64,000 nucleotides of DNA from Eurosta solidaginis (Eukaryota > Arthropoda > Insecta > Diptera > Tephritidae), in contig NC_090319.1 of NCBI RefSeq assembly GCF_040869045.1, positions 231,873,832 through 231,937,831 of the forward strand, read 5' to 3'. A program made the translations under genes and the position numbers. Positions 23,201 to 31,706 of the stretch are shown piece by piece. Under the pieces are notes generated by a model. It saw only the letters and a list, made by a program, of their open reading frames with translations, was not told the DNA's origin and searched no databases. Every line of letters begins with the position of its first letter. Positions within the stretch are counted from its first letter, which is position 1.

Positions 23201-23423
23201 CACCAAATTTTATCAAGATATCTCAAAAATTGAGGGACTAGTTTGCATACAAACAGACAGACGGACAGACGGACAGACGGACATGGCTAAATCAACTCAG
23301 CTCTTCAACCTGATTATTTCGGTATACTTAATGGTGGGTCTATCTATTTTCCTTTAAGGACTTACAATTTTCGGTTTCGTGACGAAATTAATATACCATT
23401 TCATTTTCATGAAAGGTATAAAA
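20290..23423. mobile_element. Helitron/mini-me-like non-autonomous element with two internal halves
   Basis: The insertion is defined by comparison with R1-A: TAATTAAAAACAAGTGCAG at 4213-4231 is split here. The left end has a 9-bp-stem hairpin (GTCTTCGGC TGT GCCGAAGAC, 20305-20325). A subterminal inverted repeat is ATACCTTTCATGAA (20329-20342) versus TTCATGAAAGGTAT (23406-23419). A second right-end motif at 21680-21693 and the repeat of the start of the interior (20458 versus 21698) show two head-to-tail halves. Each half ends in a GACGGACAGACGGACATGG tract, like the (GTCY)n part of dipteran mini-me/DINE-1-like repeats. No Rep/helicase ORF is present, so it is non-autonomous. Assignment to Helitrons is tentative. 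Confidence 0.65.
20640..23010. repeat. Tandem array of about 152-bp units inside the Helitron-like element
   Basis: The phrase GATCTCTATGATTTTTTCAG recurs at 20669, 20821 and 20973, then (with variants) near 21126, 21277, 21900, 22052, 22216, 22366, 22520, 22673 and 22847. The spacing is close to 152 bp, stretched where TA-dinucleotide runs expanded. Each unit carries GAAATTTGAAGCTTCTAGC, TCTGAACAATCGGTTGTATG and an ATATATACTATATATAC tract. Confidence 0.85.
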
Positions 23424-24541
23424 ACAGTGCAGTGATTTTGTAAAATAATTGAAGTGACTTTTAAAACTATAATAATTTAAGTTATTTCGTGAAATGAACA
23501 ATTATTAAAGTTATTATATATGTGCACGGGCCAAGTGTTAAAAAGTGAGGTTAAAAGGAAAAGTGTGATACTCCTATTCTCTAGCCTTTTCCCTAGCTTT
23601 ATAAGAGGTCACTGAGGTACAAACCCTCGGCCAGCCTCTACAGTCGAATGGAGTCAAAACCTCCAGACGAATATACTCTAAGCGCAAATGAAGCCAGAAA
23701 CCTTCAGGTGCGCTCTTGGTCGGTAGTAATAAAGCCTTCCGACTCCTATGCCTGTCTTCTGAAACTTTAAAAGCAAATTAATTTAATGTAAAAATATTTG
23801 TGACTAATTAACAAAAAAATTACCGAAATCACAAAAAAAAATTATTTTAACACTCTTTTTGGCCTTCGCGTGCACTATTTATCAAATCAAGAAAAAGAAT
23901 GTACGTACATATGTGCGTGGGTCAAAAACAAAAAACAACCCTTAACTTCAATTAATTTTCAAAACCACTTTAAAACACTTTTGAATAATTCTTTTAATTT
24001 GATTCGCTTTATTCTTTACAAGAAAAGTAACCAATATATTTTTAAAAAGTACACTGAAATTTTTCACACGTACCTTTTATTTAGAAATCGCAGATTTGCT
24101 GATGTATGTATGTATGTGGATGGTTGCTCCAATAAGGTTCGCTGGATCGCCAAAAATTTTAAAATTTTACAACGCTGGATCACCAATAATAATTATTTTT
24201 TCCTTGCTGGATCACCAAAATACCACCAAATTAAGCTGAGTGAAATTATATCCTCGCACAAAATTTGATATGAAGGTTGGTCGCTGGAAATAAATTTGCT
24301 CCTCATTTAACGGCTCTGAAGGACCATGCTCGAGGGAGCAGGAGACCTTGGGCTCGTCCGACGAAATAAATGAAAAGATCGAAAATTGAGAATTAGCATT
24401 CACGTTATAAAAATATTTTATTTAATTAATTAAATATACAAATTATTTGATTAATTACAATATGATATTGTAATGTGTTTGTGTGTATATGTATATGTAG
24501 ATATGTGTATATTAATAAGTATATAATTATAGTTCAACTTA
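23424..24541. other. R1-B left-middle part, no gene assigned
   Basis: This matches 4225-5335 of R1-A. It is AT-rich, with microsatellite-like TATGTATATGT runs near 24485. On the minus strand an open stretch (24212-24403) contains SSDEPKVSCSLEHGPSEPL, also present in A at 4980-5204, but no family is recognised. Confidence 0.5.
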
Positions 24542-24744
24542 CGGAAATCGTGGTGGCTGAAGTTTGCTGCTTATCCTTTCTGTGATCGCAAAAGAAGTGG
24601 AAGAGCCACCGTTTGCAAGAGTTTCGCTAACCCTTGAAAACCGTAAGATCTTTCTATTCTTGTAGTTAACTGTTTGACTAAAGTAATCAACAGTTGATGT
24701 TAACATAATGTTAACATCTCACATACTAGGGCGACACAAAATAT

Positions 24745-25144
24745 TTATGTTTTGGACCGTGGGCATAAACATGAATCGTTTTCTTTTTTTGAAAAAGCTG
24801 GCATCATATCATTCGATCGTGCCCATTGATATTTAAACGGCGTAAACGCACCTTTAATTCGATTACATCGCAGTCCACAATACAAAAAAAAAATCGTTAT
24901 TATATGCTGCAATAGGCATCGCAAAAGTGTGACAACTGCCGGCGCGGCCGAGGCCGCAGTTGGAGCACCCCATTGCGATGCCGGTGCATATCGAAGAAAA
25001 CGACACATAAAAACCAATCTGCTCCATCTCCTGGATCTCCACCACCAGCCACCTGAAAATAAAAGAAAGTTAATCAATAACATGAAAAGGAAATACATGT
25101 GTTAGTAATAAAATTAGTTTAACAATTTACAATATATGACTTAC
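24745..25144 (-). other. Possible spliced ORF in R1-B, minus strand (unassigned)
   Basis: This is the R1-B counterpart of 11459-11885. The candidate intron is 25053-25144, again 92 bp, with GTAAGT and TTTATTTTCAG ends. A further open segment with a GTAAGT donor lies at 24543-24709. The two copies keep the splice signals and most of the reading frame, but with so few differences that conservation is weak evidence for coding. Confidence 0.25.
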
Positions 25145-25754
25145 CCGTTCTGCTCCAGCCACGCATAAAAATGAAAGGAATGAAGAAACGGCAAAGATAA
25201 TTACCGTTTACTTCTATTCAGTTGAAAATTCCTTTCTCTACACGAAACGAATGTTCATTTTTTTTGTATTTCGCCGTTGGCATAATTATGTATGTATTTT
25301 TGTATACGTTGTCTCTCACATGAAGTAGACTTGCACAAAATGTGCAAGCAGGTACCGAAAACCCGCAAAACAAAAAATCGGGATCGGCCCCCTTTTTGAC
25401 CCATATGGGCGCCCGGACAGTTCCATTACATATGTACACGCAACAACACCAGAAAGGATCAATACAAAATAATATTCTTCCGAAAAAAAAAATTTTTTTT
25501 GTTGGTTGTTTTTTCTGCGTTCGGGGTCATGGGCTCGTCTTTTTCGCTGGGGGCAGGAATTATTGTTTTTCAACAACAAACATCACGAACACTCCTGATT
25601 TAAGGCTTCAGCACAAAAGAAAAGAATCGGACTTCCGATATGAAAAAGTCCCGAAATGAGATAAAATCAACTTTTTCTACAGCACTAGTTCAACCACAAA
25701 ATACATAAGATATATATAAATATTCTCTCCAAAAACCCAAAATACCAGCTATCA

Positions 25755-26112
25755 TAAAATAAATAAATGTAAGGCGCGATAACCTCCGAAGAGATCTAAG
25801 GCCGAGCTTCTCTTCCAATTTGCGTCGTGCTCCTCTTGATTTTCCCTACAAATTGGCCGGACGGGACCTACATGCTTTATGCCGACTCCGAACGGCATCT
25901 GCAAGGCAGATGAGTTTTCACTGAGAGCTTTTCATGGCAGAAATACACCCGGAGCGCTTGCCAAACACTGCCGAGGGCGACCCCGCTTAGAAAAATTTTC
26001 TTCTAATTGAAAAACCTTATTTCTAAAATTTTGATGTTGCTTTGCCCGGGAGTTGAACCCAGGGCATACGGTGTGATAGGCGGAGCACGCTACCATCACA
26101 CCACGGTGGCCG
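25755..26112 (-). mobile_element. tRNA-derived SINE, minus strand
   Basis: A 358-bp insertion is flanked by the exact 10-bp duplication CCAGCTATCA (25745-25754 and 26113-26122). R1-A keeps the empty site at about 12447. On the minus strand it begins GGCCACCGTGGTGTGATGG, with an A-box-like TAGCGTGCTCC and a B box GGTTCAACTCC (26049-26059 on the plus strand), i.e. an RNA polymerase III promoter. It ends in an ATTT-rich tail (25755-25770). Long ORFs over it are accidental. Confidence 0.9.
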
Positions 26113-26276
26113 CCAGCTATCAGCTGACCAATAAATACACGACAGGGTTGCGTGTAACATTTAGCATAATGGTACATGCAGATAGAACCCGCCGTGGAGA
26201 GCGCCTCGCCAATCTGCAAATTCATGTCAGGTGATGGTAAATAATGCATCTCTGCTTGGTAAAAATTGTATTTAAT

Positions 26277-27289
26277 CAGCCCTATTCTGCATTTCGCCTT
26301 GGATTGGAATTTTTTCGATTTGGCAATTTTGGTATTCTGTGTTCCAATCTCTTTCGATCCAACTTCGAATCGTTCGATTTTTTGTATTCTGCATTTCAAA
26401 ACTTGTTAAGAAACGTAGAAGGCTTGATGATGAGTGTTTTTATATGTTTCCAGGTCAAAAACAACATGTCGATGTCGAAGTCCTTGGACGTATTTGCCCC
26501 GCAAAAGTATCTAACACATACTTGAAAGCATCCTTGTTAAGTCGAAAGTTTTTTTTGAACCTAGATAAGAAAATATGTCATTAAACTTTACCACTTTTAA
26601 GTTCAATTTCTTACAATTCGTCACTCATATCAAATAGATTACACAAATCTCGCAGTATTTGCCTTCCCATTCTCGCCTGGCCATTTTCGTATGCGTTGCT
26701 TTCCAACTCCACAAATAACGCCGAGGCTATTGATTCCATTATAATAGACAGCTATAATTTGTGTCTGTTCGTTGGGTCCAGTTATATGCCAAAGCAAGCT
26801 GCCGGCGTAGAGGAAGGTGAAGCGAAAACGTAAACAATCCTTGCGGAAAGAATAAATAAACCTTTATAAAGTAATTTAGGCCAGTGCAATGAAATTAGCA
26901 TCCTTAAAATTCAGAAAATGTCAACTATATTCGTGCAGGAATCCGTTTTAACAAAACTCGGTGGCCACGGCAGGGAATTGGCCAAAAGAACGACAAAAAC
27001 ACACTTACAATTATGAAAGCACTTCACTCAAAAAAATATAACACTGCGGCAATATATTCTATTGCTTTTTTTTGTACAAAATGGCGTGGACAATAAAATA
27101 TAAACGTTTTTCAGTGTTTTTTTACAAATTTTCTTTAATTTATTTTGTTCCATTCCGTACCAACAGCTGATTTCGAAAAATCATTTGCTCTTCCTCTTCT
27201 CTTTACAATTCCGTCGTAATGCAGAATACCAAACTTCGATTAAAGCGGAGCGTGGAACGGGAACGTAATCGAAATGCAGAATAGGGGTG
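26277..27289 (-). mobile_element. PIF/Harbinger-type DNA transposon remnant
   Basis: A 1,013-bp element with 20-bp terminal inverted repeats: CAGCCCTATTCTGCATTTCG (26277-26296) and its near-perfect inverse at 27270-27289. It is flanked by a 3-bp duplication AAT; the empty site in R1-A reads GTATTTAATATCCC at about 12603-12616. Three-base duplications and the transposase start it carries fit PIF/Harbinger. Most of the transposase, including the DDE core, is missing, so this is a deletion derivative. Confidence 0.8.
26455..26739 (-). pseudogene. Harbinger transposase N-terminus with candidate 54-bp intron
   Basis: The minus-strand ATG is at 26737-26739 (MESIASALFVELES). After MSDEL the frame would stop, but GTAAGA begins there and TATCTAG ends 54 bp later (26561-26614). 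Splicing joins MSDEL to FKKNFRLNKDAFKYVLDTF, which resembles the start of HARBI1-like transposases. The frame ends at a TGA at 26455-26457 and no catalytic domain follows. It would normally bind and cut the transposon ends. The intron is inferred from sequence only. A truncated second copy of the first exon lies in the second 8.3-kb block near 34959-35011. Confidence 0.6.
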
Positions 27290-27913
27290 AATATCCCGTG
27301 TTAAATCATTCACTTCGTATAAGCACATGCAGTTGGCGGACTTTCGAATTTATTTACGATTTTCGCTATTCGTCACGAGCTGTCGCACACAATGAAATGC
27401 ATAATTTCGTCGGGCTCTACGCTCCGTTTAAACTCGCTTTATTTATTTATTTTAATATACAATGAAATATTTACTAATTAACTTAAATACGCAATGATTT
27501 GGGGGGTTGGCTTGGAATCACGTCCATTCCAGCGTCCTACGCTTAACACCAAAACAAGTAATTTTGCGCGGGTGGCTTGGAATCACGTCCGTTCCAACCT
27601 CCCACTCACCGCAATCTTACAGGTTTTGTTAAATATGTATAAGCTGCTCGAAATCACGTCCATTCCGAAAGCACTAATAATCATCACCCAACCAACCTCA
27701 CGGCCACTTGCCCTGGCACCTCCATAAGGTGCCACCCGTCCCCCACCAAAAAAAGGAGAAAAAAAAATTTTGGCAGTCTGGAACGGAGACCTCGGCCTCT
27801 TCGTCCAGCACTCTTACTTTATGGATTCTATATATTATAAGAATTATGTATAATCCAATGGCTAGAAATATTCACGTATACTTTATCATAAATGAAATCC
27901 CAGCTTAGGTGGC

Positions 27914-28316
27914 ATGCTGCGCAAGTCGGGCAGGACCCCCGGCCACCCGCGACGCAGGCGAAATACGCGATCTAGGTTAAGTTTAGTTTTAATGCAAATG
28001 TGTTTTCTCGTTCCTCTTCAGCGGTCGGAGATCGGTGGGGGTAAAAACGATGTTGCGTATCGCAAGGGGGGCGGCATGTTTACGCAGGATGCCTAACTTT
28101 TCCGCATCTGATTGCGATCCCCCTAATGCAACTCTGCAATTCGATACTCCACTTTAACTTATAGCCACCCACACCATCACCGCCATATGCATGTGCATGG
28201 AGGATTTTGCGGGTCAACGGTTGTCGCATTCGATACAACCGGCCTCTTTGATTTTAGCAGCCAACCAGCTTACATCTGCCGCCAGCGATCTCTACCGTTT
28301 TCAACACTACATCCAG
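27914..28316 (+). other. Possible spliced His-rich ORF in R1-B
   Basis: ATG at 27914, candidate 46-bp intron 27976-28021 (GTTAAGT ... CTTCAG), then an open stretch through RMPNFSASDCDP. An 8-bp loss near 28147 (only one GATACTC repeat) shifts the frame before the His-rich part. A second donor-like CAGGTAAT is at 28314-28321. No homologue is recognised. Confidence 0.3.
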
Positions 28317-28469
28317 GTAATATTGTTGCCTTAATATTTCGTAGCTCTACATAATAAAGCCTATAATTTATAACGAGAAACTCTCGTCTTCCCTTATTTA
28401 TTTTCAAATACACCCATTCACATTGAGATGGACTCGTGCGCCCACCGACTCAGGAGCAAACGCACCCCG

Positions 28470-29204
28470 GCCGAACAGTCGTAAAACTGTTGGATACAAA
28501 GGTTGTGAACTCAAGAAAGTTGGACACCATTGATTTGCCATTGCAAAAGCCAAGTTGTGAAAAGCCAATTAATGAAGATACTGTAAAAGCAATCTGTTTT
28601 GTGATAATCGATTCAAATAGCTTAGGAATAGTGTTGAGTTGGCTATTCCTCTATAACTTATAACACACGTTCTGCTTCCATTTTTATGCAGTGGTATAAT
28701 GAATGATTCTTTCCACTTCTTAGGGAATACCCCTTGCTTCAAGGTCGCATTAAACAAACAGGGTAGAGTTCGATATAAGTAACGAGCACAAGATTTCAGC
28801 ACTACCGACGGAATTTGATCCGGACCACTAGAGTAAGAAATTTTTAGATTTTCCAGATGAGTTAAAACATCATAAGTACATATATATGGGACTGACTGGG
28901 AATACAGAGGAGACAATCTGAAAGGATAATTCGATGGCGGGTAATAATAGGTGTTTGAATAATTACATTCGAAGAAATCTGCAAATATGTTAGCAATTTC
29001 GAAGCTATAGTTAGAAATCTGATCATTTAGCTTCATTGTAGAAGGAAACCCTTTTATCTTCCGTTTTGAATTAACGAAGCTGTAAAAGGACTTAGGATTG
29101 ACAAAAATTTGGCTTTTAATCCTACTGATATAGTTCTTGTAACAAATTCTGTTCAATGTGTTATGTTTGTGACGTAAAATTGAGTAGGCGGCATAGGCAG
29201 TCAT
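28470..29204 (-). pseudogene. Jockey-like non-LTR RT fragment, unit 1
   Basis: Minus-strand coding for the first third of a non-LTR reverse transcriptase: SSGPDQIPSVVLKSCA at about 28790-28835, GVFPKKWKESFIIPLHK at about 28685-28740 and SYRGIA. After that a frameshift moves coding into a frame reading KLFESIITKQIAF, which continues to about 28470 (NGKSMVSNFLEFTTF). The catalytic YADD region is not present; the element is cut off here next to the R1 end. It therefore lacks a complete polymerase. Confidence 0.8.
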
Positions 29205-29595
29205 TGATCCAGAAAGTTTGTAACGTTTGAATGAGGCGTTTCAATTGTTTAGTGCACCAAGCCGATGATGATAAAGCAGTGGTTTCGGACGTAGGTATGC
29301 ATTTTTTAAATATTCCGTATAGTACATTATTAAAATGGGATATACTCTCATCAATATCCCCATCGTACTCAGGCCAATTTATTCTCGATACTTCGAGTAT
29401 TACTTTAGACCAATTGGCTTTTCTAAACAGAAACCGGTGAGGGGTCTTTCGCACTACGTTGGAGGTATGCTCAGATAAATTATGAGATTCCATAAACATC
29501 GCGAGAGCAGGATGATGCACATCTTCAGGCAAGGCAAGGGGATCGCATAGATTTACAAAACAATTTGAATCGTCTGAGAAAATTAAAACCAAGCA
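29161..29595 (-). pseudogene. Jockey-like endonuclease C-terminus/linker, unit 1
   Basis: This encodes the region between the endonuclease and RT of the same ORF2 (SNVVRKTPHRFLFRKANWS, INWPEYDGDIDESI, SAWCTKQLKRL). In this unit a 20-bp deletion near 29231 shifts the frame relative to unit 2, where the 250-codon frame 37146-37898 is intact. Confidence 0.7.
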
Positions 29596-30090
29596 TTTAC
29601 CGAATTTATTCTAAATGTTGTTCATTTGAAAAACTCAAAAATCTGCAAACTCGTTTACGAAATCATAGTGGATAGCGCAAGAAGAAGTAGGGACTAACTT
29701 CCCGTCGATAAGACACCATGACACACATGGCAGATTAAAATCGCCAAGTACAGTGACAGAATCACAGGTCCTGGCAGTACTGCACACAGATTTCACTATT
29801 GAGGAATGATTCAAATATAAGGAAATGTCAGATTTGTAAAATGTAGTTCCTCCGCAGAAAACCTAGTTTGAGCGGCAATTAATACACCTCCACCAGCTCT
29901 GGCCAGTCGGTCTTTTCTAAACACTTTAAACGTACTCCATAAAACTTTAGCATTAAAAACTGTTGGCTTTAGCCAAGTCTCAGTAAAAACGAGTACATCA
30001 TAAAAACTCTCATGACACAGTAGAAAAATTTCCGTTAGTTTGGTACTAACGTTCTGACAAAATTAATAAGCGAGATATTATTTGCGCTTG
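29596..30090 (-). pseudogene. Jockey-like apurinic-type endonuclease N-terminus, unit 1
   Basis: Minus-strand remnant of the ORF2 endonuclease that nicks target DNA. It holds DVLVFTETWLKPT at about 29970-30010 and DRLARAGGGVLIAAQTRFS at about 29865-29925. Frameshifts occur near 30045 and again toward 29600, so no single frame spans it. Unit 2 has the better-preserved start at 38117-38389. Confidence 0.65.
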
Positions 30091-30149
30091 ATAAGACATA
30101 ATTTAAGTTTGTACCACTTCTGGAGTGTTGCCTGGCAAGTTTTTTGAGG

Positions 30150-31706
30150 TATTTAAGGTAGCGCGGTCACGGTTCGACTTTCTAGTAAACAAATGCACCA
30201 CATAGTGTTTCGGTCAGAAAGTAGAATCTAATACCCTACCAAAAAATTTGTCAGGAACTAAGATTCTGAAAGAAGAGATCTCTCTTCCAGACATAAAATT
30301 AAACATATAAACATTAATATTGCTTTTAAGTTCAACACCAAGCTTGGAGCATACGTAGCTAGATATATCAGCTTTCGTCAGCGATGCGTGGAGCCGTGAT
30401 ACAAAAATGGACCTACGGGGGGAAACAGCAGTCACCTTCCTAGGAGCACCAGTTTCTAAAGCAACCGATTCAGAAAGCAGTTGAATCATTACCAGAATTG
30501 GGTTGAATAGCAGGAACATTAACAGCATCAGAATCATCAGCATTAACAGAATTAGTGCTGTTCCCAACAGCATTCGCTTTGTTTTTCGAAGCTGGAGCCT
30601 TGTTCTTACTAGATATTGCAATGTTAGCAGCAGCACTGGGGTCAACAGTTGTATTGGGAATATCAGCAGTATTAACAGGTGTAGGAACATTTACACATCA
30701 GAATCATCAGCATTAACAGAATTAGTGCTGTTGCCAATAGCATTAGCTTTGTTTTTTGAAGCTGGAGTCTTGTTCTTACTAGACCAAAGAGGATAAATAT
30801 AATAAGAGCCGTCACTCGTTATTTTTGAGGCATTTACTCGATGTAAACTATGGGGTAGTCGCTACTTTTTTTTTTTTTGGGCGAGATGTTTATAAATATC
30901 TTCTATACAATTTCATGGGGTATTTGTGTTTATTTTTCTGACTGTAGTTAATTAATTATTTAATTCTCTTTCCAAAAAACACGTTTGCATAAAGTGACAA
31001 CACCGCATGGATAAATGGAAGGCAATTCAAAAATGTCCCTCATAAAACAAAAGTAGCGACTACCTCACAGTTTACATCGAGTAAATGCCTCAAAAATAAC
31101 GAGTGACGGCTCTTATTATATTTATCCTCTTTGACTAGACATTGCAAAGTTAGCAGCAGCACTGGGGTTAACAGTTGTATTGGGAATATCAGCAGTATTA
31201 ACAGGTGCTGTCAATCGTTTAGCATAAGACATTTGTGTATTGAAATCACGCGAGGGGGTGGCTGAGTGTACACAAAAAGGCTCACTATTGTTATCAGCAG
31301 AAATTGGACTTGCATAAACAGGTGATCGGACGAGCAAATGGCAATGTATACATGGCTGCATTAGTGTAGGTGAAATCGATCGAGTATGAGGTTTGAACGC
31401 GCAATTAATATTACCACTACTCAACGAGTTCGGATTACTGATAGAGCTGACAACATTTTTTATTTTATTTATGCCATCAGCCATCACCTCCACACACCTT
31501 TCATTGTTTTTGTTAGAGTCTTGTTCATTATCTTTAAAATGTTTTTTAATAACATTTTTTATATCAGCCATCTCCGCAAACAAATCCTTAAATTTAAGGT
31601 CCAAGGCAAGCATTGTGGACTCCAATGTAGCTTTATTGTATGCCAACACAGCGTCATAGGCGTTAAAAAGCTGGGCGTAGGCATTTAGGCAATCCGCGCA
31701 CATATA
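30150..31706 (-). pseudogene. Jockey-like ORF1 main part, unit 1 (split by MITE)
   Basis: Minus-strand ORF1 protein, which in this family binds element RNA. Coding resumes after the P-like insertion with YMCADCLNAYAQL (the end of a PHD-like zinc finger) and an acidic coiled-coil-like stretch (KFKDLFAEMADIKN). It then runs through a Ser/Pro-rich linker, is interrupted by the MITE at 30785-31133, and ends in the C-terminal domain (SIFVSRLHASLTKADISS, RILVPDKFFGRVLDSTFWP near 30220-30420). An internal direct repeat of roughly 180 bp around 30520-30710 duplicates an Ala/Asn-rich segment. Confidence 0.75.
30785..31133. mobile_element. MITE with 85-bp terminal inverted repeats, unit 1
   Basis: A 349-bp element flanked by the exact duplication ACTAGAC (30778-30784 and 31134-31140). 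The arms start CAAAGAGGATAAATATAA and match for about 85 bp with only two mismatches. It has no coding capacity and contains a long T run near 30865. A 7-bp duplication is not diagnostic; 8-bp families (hAT, P) are near but not equal. Confidence 0.9.

Larger units (their letters stand above)
19897..28296. repeat. R1 segment, copy B
   Basis: The second R1 copy starts directly where copy A ends. It lacks both BEL insertions but contains a Helitron-like element (about 20290-23423), a SINE (25755-26112) and a Harbinger remnant (26277-27289). Removing those leaves about 3.9 kb, as in copy A. The right end (CGATCTCTACC) continues into GTTTTCAACACTACATCC, whereas in copy A that position is the junction to copy B. 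R1 therefore looks like a direct tandem duplication of a locus segment. Confidence 0.8.

Noticed and set aside
25932..26399. 155-codon minus-strand ORF
   Set aside because: It runs across the SINE, a target duplication and into the Harbinger element; no unit of function could span these.
30214..30690. 158-codon Leu-rich ORF that looks like a membrane protein
   Set aside because: It is a shifted frame of ORF1 through an Ala/Asn/Ser-rich repeat; the true frame carries the ORF1 C-terminal motifs.
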